Of a stretch of DNA of 64,000 nucleotides, positions 11,700 through 24,059 are shown in pieces (position 1 is the stretch's first letter; every line of letters starts with the position of its first letter). The notes under the pieces are model-generated. The model was not told where the DNA came from. It worked only from the letters and a program-made list of their open reading frames with translations, and did no database searches. The translations under genes were made by a program, and so were the position numbers. Origin of the DNA: Aspidiotus rigidus (taxonomy: Eukaryota; Arthropoda; Insecta; Hemiptera; Diaspididae); contig JAVHKY010000001.1 in the NCBI GenBank assembly GCA_035079385.1, positions 8,580,501 to 8,644,500 of the forward strand, in the 5' to 3' direction.

Positions 11700-12440
11700 A
11701 AAGTCAACCTTCTTCCAAGTCCTACAGTCATATAATACAGAGATCACAGGTCGAGAATCAAAACCAACCATTCCTCTAAGTCCCTAAAATAGGTCAGAGC
11801 TTTTATCTGTTTGAAAATTACAATTGAAGCGCTGCGTGGAAAAGGGGCCTCCGTACGGAGGGCCCATTTCCACGCAGCGCTTCAATTCTCGAATGGAAGT
11901 TCCGCAAGGAGCGCTAGAGGTGTTGCACTAGAAGGTGATCACATGAAAATTTACATAAGAGCGTATGTTATTTCAACTCGCTGTATCTCTCTTAATGCTG
12001 AAAAAAAAGTATACCATCTGTAATGACCTTTTCTGTCTCTCTTGACTAGTAAAATAATATGAAACTCATGAAAATAAAAATTTCACCAATTTCTGAAACA
12101 TCACCTTTTGGTGCAGCTTCCCCAAATGGCCGCTATAGTGAATGTAGAGAGCGACTCTTTCAGGTCCACTCGCGAATTTAGAACTCACATTTTTCCAAGC
12201 CCTACGGTCAAGTATAGAGATCGAAGGTCGAATTTTAATAAGTCCCTAAAATGGGTCAGGGCTTCTATCCCCTCGGAAACCACAATTTAACCGGGCAAAA
12301 AGGTTTTCCCCAAGGAAAAGACCAACGGGCAGGACCATGAATTAGGCTAGGAATTGGAAATTTTCCAAGTTTCATTAGTCATAAAGCTCAACAGATAGGC
12401 CTAACGGTTTTTCAAGTCTTTAAATTACAGGTTAGAGCGT
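11700..12440. repeat. Degenerate direct repeats interrupted by a palindrome
   Basis: The block ttccaagtcctacagtca (about 11715) recurs as ttccaagccctacggtca (about 12196). The block aagtccctaaaataggtcag (about 11779) recurs as aagtccctaaaatgggtcag (about 12241). Between them lie the palindrome at 11822-11887 and an imperfect inverted pair around aaggtgat (about 11932) and atcacctt (about 12100). This is old repeat DNA of the same family as 5-7 kb, broken by a later palindromic insertion. Confidence 0.5.
11822..11887. repeat. Near-perfect 66-bp palindrome
   Basis: Two roughly 32-nt arms starting aattgaagcgctgcgtgg face each other around a central cgtacg, with only two or three mismatches. It is far more GC-rich than its surroundings. 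It could be the fused inverted ends of a collapsed foldback element. It contains no gene. Confidence 0.8.
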
Positions 12441-12599
12441 CTGCCCTCTCGGGAGCAATAATTTGCCGGAAGAACGGAGAACCCTCCATACACCAGGTTC
12501 CCTGTTGAAAAAATCCCTCAACGGAAGAGAACGTCCCCTCCTGTACCCCTTCCCACGGCTCTACACCTCTCGGTATTTTGTTACATTTTATCACGTATT

Positions 12600-15500
12600 T
12601 TTATATCCGCACCAAAACAGTGCAAAATGACTTACAAAAAATAATTTTGTGTTTAAAATTGCTTGAGTACCTATTCTGCACTATTTTGTACGAATTACAA
12701 ACGATATTTTGATCAAAAAGGGCAAAGAAAGAAGCTCATTTTCTATGTTTTTGTTCAAGTTGAATAAAATGGGTTTGATTGGAGTATGATTGAAATACAA
12801 ATTCAAAAAACTTCAATTGCACGAAAAGAGCTAAATTCACTTTCTGAGTTCCATGAAGAACACAAATTCAACTTCATTCTGTACTTCTTCCTCCATGAAT
12901 TAGATTTTTGAGTTTCAAATACGTGATCGAATTATACGTCCTCAGGTTGTGAAAAATCGAGAACGTAAATCTTCATAAGCGTGCAATTATTCGCTAACTG
13001 AAGCGCGGCGATCCGTTTATGCAACTCAAACAGCAATGCGTTTGTAAACGAATATCGCGATGACGTTACGCAGTGAATTACCACTACTCCCGTAAGAATA
13101 ATAAGGGATCATCATAATATCAATCGAGAATATGTCATTTTCTAGTAACTGGGATTTTATAAAAATTTTGAAAAGTTCGTAAGCCCCAACGTTGGAAGCT
13201 ACATGATGTCCTAAGAAATTTGTATATTGAAATTGTCACAGAAATACCACCGTGGCGTACATCCAAATCAACGATCAGACAGAGAATATAATTTCGTCCT
13301 GATCGATGATTTGGATATAAGCGTTGATTCAACTTATCCAAAATGTAACCCAATACAGATACGTTTCGCAAATGACGTCATAAGTGTGATCTAGTTTTCG
13401 CCAAATGTTAGTAACACTCGAAGGTCTACTCTGGAAATTATCCGTCCCGGCCTCTTCTTTTCCAATAGAATAGTTCGTTCAAATTTGGTCCATTGCACGT
13501 ACCTAACTTTCCACAAACTCCAAATACATATGTACTAGCATCCTATCCCACGCTCAATAATGAGTCATGGAATGATTTGACAATCCATCGAAATTTACAC
13601 GCGCGATACATTCACGTCGAATCAGCTTACTCCAGAGATAAATAAAACATTAATTTTTAGCTCGGGATGAACATTGGAGATACGTATTCATTATAGACAG
13701 CAAAAAGCTTGAGCGAAGGCGAAGATGGGTTTGAGAAAAAGGAAGAAAAGCGCATAGAATAGGATAGTATAGGGATAGTCTACATCTAACAGCGCGTCAA
13801 ATACGATACGGAAAGAGAAAGACTCAACTGTGTAAACAAAGTTTTCACGAAGGGCTGATAGAGACATGGGGTGAATATTAATTATCCACTCGTGGAGGTA
13901 ACTTGTTAGTTGATATTTCAGACGAAAATTACGAAAAGTATAATATAGAAGAAGTCGAACGAGAAAGCGAAGCTCGCGCGAGGATGTCGAGCCGCACAAA
14001 TAGTACAGAAATCCTTGATGAAAATATAATACTGTAAAAGGACACGCCGAAGATGACGAGAGTATACAGGCGAAAAGCGAGCGGGAATGTGAAACGTTAC
14101 TCAGACACGTTGTTGCTGCTGCCGCCCGGCATTTATTAGTTCGTCTTAGTGAATAAAAGGGCTTAATGAATAGACAAATACCGAATAATATCTTTTCTTT
14201 TTTTTTGCGAAGATTCTCAATTATACTAGGATGCAGAAGGAAAGAGGGGATGAGAGACACAAGATACAAAACGTGTATAGCCTGAAGATGAAAGAAACTG
14301 TAATGCGTGATTTGAGCGAAAAATGCATTTTTTTTATCGAAGTATGATTAGAAGAAATTCTGACGGGATTTATTCAACCTAATAGAAGCGGAAACTGCTT
14401 CTCAAAATAATGATGACCATCGTTAATAAGCGAGAGATTATGAAGGATCAGATAACGGAGTGGAATCTGAGAGTTCGGAGAGTTGTACAAAAAATATTAT
14501 CCATCTACTGATAGAATAAGTCACAATCCAAGAGATAATCTATCACGAGGAATTTCGTTCCAAGTCGTATAGACTAGAAAATTAAACAACGAATTTCATT
14601 GATTCATCGCTGTTACTGTTTTTTGTGCGTCTTTGTCGCTATGACATAAAGTCACGAGTCATTTGCTGATGGTTAAAGCTAAGGCAAATATTCTACTTTA
14701 AAATCTCGAAAATTTTGCCCTCGTTCAAAACTGTGGACACAGAATTCCTCTTCGAAGCTCTATTTTTACTATTTTATGCTCTCTTCAATGAGTAAGTTAT
14801 AATTCCGTGGGTATACTCGTATTCAGGTCTGAAAAGATTTGAGAGACAAAAAATTCATACATATACTATACGATTTACGGTCGTGTAGAATGCATTCGCA
14901 GTCAGCATCCGACAATGGCAACGAACTGACTTGCAAATAAGCAGGGTGGAATTGTAACCCTTTGAGCATGATGCTGGTTCAAGTGCTGATTAAGGACACG
15001 AATGTGCACCCCAATTGCTATTTAATATTGTTTCGCTGACGGTCGGTTAACATACATTACGACCCCCATCTTATTAAACATTGTCCAACCAAAAAACTCT
15101 ACCATACAAAAAAAAAAACTCCCTCCCATAATTTCTCTTATGCAGATAAAATGGTACGCAAAACTCGTTCCTAATTAGAGAATTCGTTTCTATATAAAGA
15201 GATGCCTACCACGACTGATGCGCGAGAAAGGAACTCTACATTGTGTTTGAACGCTAGTTCAATTTTTCAGTTTTCAAATCTTCGTTACAACAACTGTATT
15301 ATACGTAGGAACTTTCGGTGATGACTCTATTTCTGTTTCAATTTCGATAATGCAAATTCAGGCTTTTTGTACTCGACAGTATGGTATCGCTGTACGGACT
15401 CTTATCTCAGTATCTTGTAATATACGGTGCAACGATATAGAAGCTCATTACCTATACTATATACATACAGGTACGAACGAACCTGCCAGATTTGATGAAT

Positions 15501-17340
15501 TCGTGCAATAAATTGCAAATTATATCAGATTATTGATATAGTTGAAATCACACCGATTACTTTGTTCGCACCAGTGTCTCGTAAGTCTATCTCAGTTATG
15601 ATCAACGTAAACGTAGACTGAACAGTATCTTTATACTCAATCATGCTGATGGTTATGGATACTCGGATACGGTTAATGGATTACTATTTACACTGAAATT
15701 CCGACTTCTCGGATAATGACGCGTTTTCTTGACGATTACCTATAGGCGAAGAAGTACGTGTAAAACTAGTTCAAATGATCAAATATACTTAAATATGTGA
15801 CTTCGTTGAGCAAGAGAGAGAGAGAGAGAAAACTTTATCGTACACCTATTGTTAACGTCCAGTCAAGCAAACGTACCGCTTCGCCTCATTTGTAAGAGAG
15901 GAAGAAAAAAAAAAACGTCGTTATGTTACATGCCAACCACAGTGGGACAAATAGCGGCTTACGTGTTCTTATATCCGGGTGGATAATACCTATTTGGTTG
16001 CTGTTTACGTTTTTGAGAAGATTCAGAGAAGAACAAGAAATGTTATCGAGAAGAACATCTTAGCATTTGAATTCGCCATGGTTATCGATTTGCATGCTTT
16101 TGTTGATGTGTGATGGTGTGCTGGAAATAAATTTTGATGATTCTTAATGTATGCCCATCCTTCGATGATCCGCTCATCATATTTTCATGCGCTAGCGTGC
16201 GCTCTTCATCTTTGTCGATCAATCTATTCAGCGCACCAAATACATGTACACGCTCTGGTACTGCTGTGTGTACTTAACCACTATTTATATATTATAGACC
16301 AAATACTAGAGTACCAACACGAGGTCCGAGGTATCATCGCATTTTTCGAACAAATGCTTGCTGTTATGCTTTGATAGAGACAGTTTGCTATCTTAACAAA
16401 CGCGATTCGATGCGCAGATTATTTCGGATTTGAGCCCATCGCTCTGGAAGATGATCTCACGTTGATATGTTTTACTGATTACCCACCATAAATGATGACT
16501 TCCTCGAGCAACGAACTTGCTTATCAAATTTTGCCGTAATTTCCTCAGACTTCTCTCTACCTAAACCCTATTGAGAGCGCACGAGCTATAGAGAGCGCAT
16601 GTGAAAGAAAAAAACGAGTAACATGTGTAAACAAAACGCACACATCCTAGTGTCAGAATAAAATGACAATTATAAGTAGAGCACAGATTTGAGATGTTTA
16701 ATAGATCCTATAAGAAGCTAATTTTCTCTTCTCAGAACAAGAGCTGACCAAACACATATTTCTCGACTACGGCTTAGCGCCGCATGAGAAACGGTTTATA
16801 AAGCCCGCCAACAATGCGCGAGTAGACTGAGTATAAAAAAAAAATATACATACATATGATAATATTGACTAAATATATACGTAATCTCATTAGTTTTATT
16901 ACCTCCATGATAAGTCCAGCTGACGGGTCCTCCGGTCTTCGCATGCGTGGTACGCTCATCCCGCCACCTCTAGCCCAGTCATGTTTCATGAGATTATCAC
17001 CTGTTTAACACGAAGACATAATTTTTTGTGAATTCAAATAATCTTATACGCACAAACGTGTACGCTAATTATACACCTAGCTATAGAACCTATCAATGAA
17101 AAGAGATTATGAAATCCGGTCTTACATCAAATAAATATTATGTAATACGAAATATTCTTATAGGTATACTTCTAGACAATTTTAAAATCGAAGATCACAC
17201 GTATCGATTATTTTGAATAGTTTTAGATGAGGCGGAGTAAATAAGAATCAAAATATATAGGTTGAAAAAATTTCAACTCTCAATTATGATGTTGTACGAG
17301 CGTTACTTCTCTTTTATGGATTCAGTTTCCCCAAAAGGTT
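12600..17340. other. Long non-coding stretch
   Basis: No convincing gene was found. A 192-codon hydrophobic frame at 13691-14269 (-) begins at TTG and shows no motif, so it is not called. A (GA)n run lies at about 15814-15830. The remainder is unique-looking AT-rich sequence. Confidence 0.4.
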
Positions 17341-17344
17341 CCCT

Positions 17345-17530
17345 TTTAACGACGCTCCGTGTTGCTGAGGAGAGAGCGGTGGTATTCAAGGCAAAGAAAA
17401 GGACAACGACTGATTAAGAGGCTTTGAGGGTCAAACAGGAGGCCAGGCGCTCCTACGAGAATTGCTCAGGGTGAGCTAGGGAAATGGACAACCCGTATGT
17501 TAATATGCGACATCGAAACCGTGGTAGCTG
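17345..17530 (+). pseudogene. Possible relic of a LINE ORF2 segment
   Basis: One plus frame reads an Arg/Lys/Glu-rich stretch (AEERAVVFKAKKRTTTD, stop, EALRVKQEARRSYENC). This resembles the basic linker between endonuclease and reverse transcriptase in R1/I-type LINEs. The similarity is compositional and the frame is broken. It could equally be unrelated sequence. Confidence 0.2.
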
Positions 17531-19599
17531 AACTTTCAACTGACGCAATGCGGCTCCAAGAGCTGGCAACGTGTTCGCATTGCGATCAAGGGCGGGACGA
17601 TGGACCACCGCGTGTAAGTCGTGGAGGCGTAAGCGGGGTAATCATGGTTAGTTGCGAGAGACTGGGGTCGATGAAGTGCTTGCTCGGGCCACCATAGTAT
17701 GGAACCTGGTGACTGCGGATGTAGCTACAGTCATGAACTTATGAAGAAGAAACATAGAATGGAATGGGCTAATGCAGAGGCACATGTGTACTATAGCATC
17801 TACATACAGACGACACTCTGCAAGAAGGAGATCAAACATAGGAATACGAAGACAGAAGAAGAGAGACTCCCACGGCAATATAATTCAAAGTTATGTCCGT
17901 TAAGTGTGTCAAAAGTTTGCGTGCCGGGAGGCCGTAGCAACTTGGCGGTGGCGGGAGGAAACAGAACTAATGAATACGCAACCCGCAACCGCCCCACAAT
18001 GGATGAAGGGTGCCTGCACATGCAAAACACGCAAGTGACGCTCGATGGTCTCTTTTGTCCTCATTTCAATGTTTCAGATGTTGTTCTTTGCCTGTGTAGA
18101 AGCTATTGTACTCCGATAAAGAGCTCTATCATATCGTCTTCAGATCAGTAACAAAAACAACTTCTCGAGAGGCCTCTATTTTGCTCTAGGACAGAAGTCT
18201 TGAGTGCAATTTTCCATACACCCTAGGCTCTCACAAAGATAAAGTCAATTACCTGTAACTTATTCCATTAAATATTAATCTCACAAAGGTTCTATGATGC
18301 ATTTTGTAGTATCAAACTCTACCTCTGACTCGAGCCAATCAGTGGCTTAGTTGGACGTGGGTGTGAGGCTGAGATCAGATCTTTTCCGCACAACTTAAAA
18401 ATTCGCTTCGAAATATCTCAAAATTTGTGTTCATACCTCGCCCCCCCCCCCAAAGCTTAAGATAATTTTCTCGCTCAACCTCCCTAAAAATTATCTAGTC
18501 ACGTCAAAGCCTGATACGAAAAAAGACATTTCGCTCTCAGAAGAACAAATTTGGAGAAAATTTGTCACAAATATTAACCAGTTTTCATTCTTTCGCCGTA
18601 GAAACACAACAATTCTGTTGTAATTTCCTCTGAATAAATTTATTGCGAGCTGATTATTGTAACAATCGTAAATGTTAATTTTGTTCCATTTTCTCAAAGT
18701 GACGCTCCGTTTTTAGAGACACGATATCATACTTCTAAAATCGATCCACATGCTTATCTTTCCCACACGAAAAATGGATGCGGCGAAAAAATATCAACTT
18801 TTGAAAGCTAATTACGAGTATAACGTGTGTATCTATCTCAGATTCCAAACAGATCAACACCAAAATTACGTAATTCCCTGTTCTTTCCTTCGTCGATATC
18901 AATTTGAAAATTGATTTACGAAGTAAAATCGATAGCGCGTGTAGGAGGTGATCGCAAACGAGACCTCAATTATCCAAGCCACAGAAGACAGCGGCGAAGA
19001 TAGAATACGAAGAAGCAAAATATGACACCGGGGTAATTTGATAATTTTTACGTTCATGAAAGAGGATGCTCGTGAATTTTATCACAAAACTGATACGAAA
19101 ATGCAAAAATACTGTTGTAAAATGTTTGTCATCGCGTAGGTCACCTCTACGATAATGATTTTAGAACTCAGGTCAAAGACAGCAGCTCGCACGTCTTTAA
19201 AACTGATACGCCAGAAGTCATTTGCGCAAACGATAACGCGAAAGACATCAATCCAATCATTCGATACAGCTTATTTCTCATCATTTTCACGATTAAAATC
19301 TTTGAATAGTGTTACAGATAAATTCGATTTCCAAGAAAACCGGAGCACTGCGATGAGTTTTCAAACAAACCACCGCGAGAAGATTCAATCGTAGTATAAA
19401 TTTTCTACAAACATAAAGTTCAACCGGGCTCACAGAAACGGACACTCTCTTTCCGTTCATTTTTTTTCACCCAATGTAATTGTACACTGCCTTTTTGACA
19501 TGTTTCATGTCTTTACTCTGCCCTGACCCTTAATTTGAAATTATGCGAGTCCCCTCCCCCAGAAATCTGCGAGTTCACCTGGCCTAGTTTGTACACACT

Positions 19600-19800
19600 A
19601 GATCAATATACCGAAGTTATACTAGGTTTTTACTAGGTGTACGCTCCTTTATATTAGGCCTAAACAAGTCTAGGCTCTACCAGGCTAGAGATTGGCTAGT
19701 ATAAACTTCGCATACTCTTTAACAGGTGATCCTAATATAGCTTTATGATGCTCCTTTACACTAGGCCTAAACAAGTCTAGGCCTCTACTAGGCTACATCT
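19600..19800. repeat. Two copies of an aggcctaaacaagtctagg block
   Basis: The block taggcctaaacaagtctagg occurs at about 19658 and again at about 19761, each followed by a ctaccagg or ctactagg word. It is a roughly 100-bp direct duplication and belongs to the same vocabulary seen at 7.1-7.3 and 26.5-26.7 kb. Confidence 0.6.
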
Positions 19801-19804
19801 TAGC

Positions 19805-20640
19805 ACGGCGGACGGCGCACGCCAAATTTCTCAAAAAGCCCCCCATAGAACAGGTTTCGTGTTAAAATGTCGACTCTCGAGCCACATGTGATAGGAGAGG
19901 GACTCGGAAAAAATTTCTTCCCTCGAGATTATGATAGGAGAGAGACTTAAAAAAATTTTGACTCTCCAGTCATATATAATAAAAGAAGCACTTGAAACAA
20001 TTTCAACTCTTATTTTAACTCCCCCTCCTATCATATATAGCACGAGAGTCAAAATTCTTCCAAGTCCCCCGCCTGTCATATATAGCTTATAGGTCAGAAT
20101 TTTTCCAAGTCCCCTCCTATCATATGTAGCTCGAGAGTCGGAATTTTAACAGGGAACCTGTTCTGTGCGGGTCTTATTAAAATTTGGCGTGCCAACAAAA
20201 AACTTGGAAAAAATTTTCCAAGTCCCCCTCTTATCATATATGCCCGGTTCTATGGGAGGCGTTTTGAGAAATTTGGCGTGCGTCCTATCATATACAGCTC
20301 GAAAGTCGAAATTTTTGTAATTCCCCTTCTATCATATATGACTCCAGAGTCGAAATTTTTTCAAGTTTTTTGTTGGACGGCGGACGCTGTACGGCGCACG
20401 TCAAATTTCTCAAAAAGCCCCCCCATAGAACAGGCTCCGGGTTAAAATTTCGACTCTCAAGCTATATATGATAGGAAGGGGACTTGGAAAACTTTTGACT
20501 CTCGAGCCATATATGATAGGGATTTTTCTAAGTCCCACTCCCATCATATATAGCTCGATAGTCAAAATTCTTCCAAGTCCCCCTCCTATCATATATAGCT
20601 CTAGATTCGATAAAAATTTAGACTCTCGAACTATATTATA
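19805..20640. repeat. Array of a ~45-bp unit in both orientations
   Basis: A unit of about 45 bp is built from tcctatcatatatagctcga, then gagtcgaaattttt, then ccaagtcccc. It recurs at least ten times, with blocks in opposite orientation (gactctcgagcc ... atgatagg ... gacttggaaa). Larger sub-blocks are also reused. The segment caaatttctcaaaaagcccc followed by catagaacagg occurs at about 19825 and 20400, and appears inverted near 20150-20280. No frame is coding. Relatives occur at 28.13-28.92 kb. Confidence 0.8.
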
Positions 20641-20649
20641 CTAGGCTAA

Positions 20650-21050
20650 TAGTAGGTCGAAAAAAAATAATTTGTACATAATAGATTTTTGTACTAATAA
20701 ATAAAAATTAAAAATAATTATATAATTATTCAATTGATATAAATAATATCATAATAATAAAAAAATTATTATTTCTTAATAATCAGTAATTAAAATTAAT
20801 TAATATTCAAAACTATAAATTATGAAAATACAAAAAAAAAATATTTAAAATTATTAAATTGAAAATTTCCATAAAATTATTTTAAAAAAATATTAAAATT
20901 GTTAAATTAATAAAATAGATTATATCTACAATAATATTCAATTCATTTTAATTTATATTCATCAATAGTTTAATTTTATTTAATTTAAATAATTTAAAAT
21001 CATTAATATTCAATCTTTCTATTGATAATATATATTGTATTTTATTAATA
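20650..21050. other. Almost pure A/T island of about 400 bp
   Basis: The stretch is nearly all A and T, with repeated attaat, aaaatt and aataat words. It stops abruptly at a GC-rich hairpin (21052 onward). It has no coding capacity. It could be an expanded low-complexity tract, a matrix-attachment-like region or the degraded end of an element. Confidence 0.7.
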
Positions 21051-21051
21051 A

Positions 21052-22005
21052 CTAGCGGTTGGCGACGCGCCTCTGGCGCGCCTGACCGCTACCTGTGTGT
21101 TGAGTAGATATCTGTGTTTTATAGGTATCTGTATCTTGTAGGTATGTGTGTTTTGTAGGTATCTTGGAATTCAGATGAATTTTTAAAAAAGAAACAGTGG
21201 AAAGAGTTTTGCAAAATTCACAACTATTCAGTTCAAAAATAAGAAAATAGACACCAAAAACTGCGACTATACTTATAAAAATATATCAAAGTTCCGAGTC
21301 GCACAAAAATAAAATCACCAAATTAAATTTTTTACACACTAATTCACTTGAGAGCTGACTTAACGCGTGAAGCCTGTATCGCAGCAGAATACAGACAAAT
21401 CCATTGACATTTTGCCAGTCCCTAAGAAAACACACGGACAACAGGTAAAAAAAAGGGTAATTTCCGCTAGCCCATACGCAGTGCGCACCGTGTCTAGACA
21501 TTGGTTCTTGTATGAGATACCGGATGTAAAATCCTTTATGTAGGTGTTTTTAAAACTGTGAATAAAATAACTTGCTTAGTATGGAAGTACAGCGAATACT
21601 GTAGTCACAAAATTTCCTCCTAAAAATCTGGAACCGGGCTCATTCGAAAGGAAATTACAGGGGCTACAATTTTTGTTCTCTTCAATTTTTCATAAAAATG
21701 AGTTATACTCGAGTTATCACAATAATTCAATTCTCGAAACTGCGCCACTCAACGCGCGTAGGTCTAACGTACATGGCAAGCTACACCACCACGTTTTTTT
21801 ATATTGAAAAAAGTCATTGTTTTCGCCCTTTTTTGAAATTACTCAGCACCTCCCCGTCAAATTTTTATTTTTATGAGTCTATGTGCTGCTCTGGGATGAG
21901 GACAATATATCCTGAAAGTTTGAAAGCGATCGGCCCACTAGTTCTCGAGTTATAAACGGACAGGACGACAGACGGACAAACTTTCTGCTTTATATATTAG
22001 AGATA
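21052..22005. mobile_element. Putative element headed by ACTAGCGG hairpin
   Basis: The left edge begins actagcggttggcgac, followed by a self-complementary gcgcc/ggcgc and agcgg/ccgct stem. The right edge (about 21898-21995) contains gaaagtttgaaagcgatcgg, agttctcgagttataaacgg and cagacggacaaactttctgc. This head-and-tail layout resembles a group of interspersed elements common in insect genomes that start ACTAGCTG and end near an acagacaaactttc stretch. I cannot assign a class. A second ACTAGCTG head occurs at 27467. Confidence 0.4.
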
Positions 22006-22085
22006 AATTTCAACTAGGCCTTCTTTATACTAACTTTATCTGGTCTAGGCTTCTTTGAATTCTCAATACCAAATCCATATGAAAC

Positions 22086-22140
22086 AGGTCCCCTGCGTTC
22101 CTCGTTTAACTTCGTTAAGGAAGCCGTCGTTTTTGTTATA
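22086..22140. repeat. Dispersed repeat segment, copy 1
   Basis: This roughly 50-bp segment reads acaggtcccctgcgttcctc, then ttcgttaaggaagccgtcgt. It recurs almost unchanged at 28965-29018. It contains a small ttcctcg/cgttaaggaa inverted motif. Confidence 0.75.
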
Positions 22141-22155
22141 CAGGACCATGCCCCC

Positions 22156-22325
22156 AAAAAGTTATCAACTTGAAATATTCTAAGCTGGGCTTATACTAGA
22201 CCAAGAAGGTGGACCGAGGAGGGGGGGGGCGAATGAGCGAAGCGAGTGAGCCTCCCAAAGCTATCAACTTGAAATATTCTAAAGTAGACACTTTTACTAG
22301 TCCAAGAAGAGGGCTCACTCGCGTG
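22156..22325. repeat. Direct repeat pair around atcaacttgaaatattct
   Basis: Two diverged copies of about 65 bp (about 22160-22222 and 22260-22325) share atcaacttgaaatattctaa and then tactag.ccaagaag. They flank a G9 run and the phrase gagcgaagcgagtgag, which is itself a short imperfect repeat. Confidence 0.6.
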
Positions 22326-23017
22326 TGGAGAACAAGAAAGTGGTACTCCCAGATTAAGGAAAGCAAGTATGACAAAGACGAACTAGTATGCTACCTTATA
22401 AAAGACATGAAACATGATTTTCATTTATTTGGCTACGCCGCGCCAGAACATTTTCTCTATGACTTTCGTTTCATTACTTCAAATTTCTACTTTCGTGAGT
22501 AAGCTTGTATGTCTTGAACGTACCATCTCCGAACAAACCAAGAAAACTTGCATTATAGACTTGAAATTGTCCTCCAGATTCATCAGTTTTGCGAAAACCT
22601 TGGATATCCTAAAATTTTACTGTGAATTTTTTCATTATGGAGGTAAAATTCATTATTTTTCCCGGACAAATCGCTCAAAAACGTTTGTTCCTATACACAC
22701 ACTTCTCTAGGGGTAGTACCTACCTCTGCACCTCCGTTCCTCCTCAAAAGAAGTTCGGAGTAAGGCAATTCTATGATGCTTTCTCTTTCAACTATTTCAT
22801 CACCCCACCATGTCAATTACGTTTTTTATCGCAATCTAAGGCAATCAACAAGAGATGTTTACACTAAAAAAGCAGATTGTGAGAAGAGAAGGAGAGACAG
22901 GGAGAAGAGATTAAGCCAAAACTCATACAGAGCGGTGGAGAGGGGTGAGAAATCACCTCACGTAATTTTTGAACTCCCATGAAAACATGTATTATTATAG
23001 TAGTTGAGGTTTATTGT

Positions 23018-23665
23018 CTGGGAGGTGCAGGCCCGCGTGGCGCTTGTTGTCGATCCCCAAATTCAATTTTTCGCGACTATCTGCTCAGGAAGCGGCTTTA
23101 GGAAAAAATGTTTCAGATAAAAGTTTTAGAGCATCAAATTCCCTGCAAAATGGCGCGTAATATGTTGGCTCAAGTTGAAAATTGAGGCTATAAAGTAATA
23201 AATGAAGTTTGTAATACAGAGTTCTCAAGTCTGGTTTTGCGAATATTTCATCGGGAAAAAAGAGCGGAATCAAAATTGATTTGATTGCCAACGGTATGGT
23301 ATGATGAGAAAATTGAATCATTTGGTCCCTGATAAAGACATGTGAACACTGCTTTCCAATGTAGACCCGTACATGGGACATGGGTTAATGTATTTGCATC
23401 TAATTTTACTGAGACTATCATCATGGCTCTTTCTTCCCGATAAAATATTCTCAAAACCGGACCTGAAAATTGTCAAATTTACAAATTTTATTTAGTACTT
23501 TATACTCTCAATTTCCAACTCAAGCCAACATATTATACGTTATTTTGTAGGGGATTTAAAGCTCTACAACTTTTATCTGAAGCATCTTATCCTAAAGTTG
23601 CTTCCTGAAATTGGATTAGGTGGTCGAAAACAGGCACTACAGGGGGCCTGCAGCCCCCTTCCCCA
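23018..23665. mobile_element. Foldback element with ~220-bp imperfect arms
   Basis: The left arm (about 23020-23275) and right arm (about 23425-23660) are inverted relatives. Landmarks on the left include caggaagcggctttagg, tttcagataaaagtttt, taatatgttggctcaagtt and aatatttcatcggga. The right arm carries their complements in reverse order. Arm identity looks like about 80-85 percent by eye. The spacer is about 150 bp and has no transposase. The large, diverged arms fit an old foldback or MITE-type element. Confidence 0.7.
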
Positions 23666-24059
23666 CGATATCTACTCTTCTTAAATGCAAGAGTATAGTA
23701 TATCAAAATCAAGCGTACCAAGCGGTTCGCTTTCATCATCCGCAGGGTAGGGGTGTTTTTTGGCACTGAAGATCAGAACTGTTGAAAATTCGAAGGAGAG
23801 GAGTTATAAATACTCGAAGTTTCAATGCACAACTTTCATTTTCAATGGAACTTGCATCTCGTTTCAATTGAACTCAGTTTTGTAATCTTGTTTACACCTT
23901 ACATAATCGTACAACGCAGCGGAAAACGCGAGGTATTTACAGATCGTATAGGCGGTATTCTTCTTATACGCCAGCGGAGACTCAAAAGATTATTGAAAAG
24001 AGCACGTATGAACACAAAGCGTTACTACGTATTGTTGCGGCGCGCCATCTAAAAAAATA

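Noticed and set aside
13691..14269. 192-codon minus-strand frame
   Set aside because: It begins at TTG, is dominated by hydrophobic and serine residues typical of a pyrimidine-biased strand, and has no motif or splice support.
18330..18400. Possible tRNA-derived SINE head (tggcttagttgga)
   Set aside because: A box-A-like word is present, but no box B or cloverleaf could be found at the right distance.
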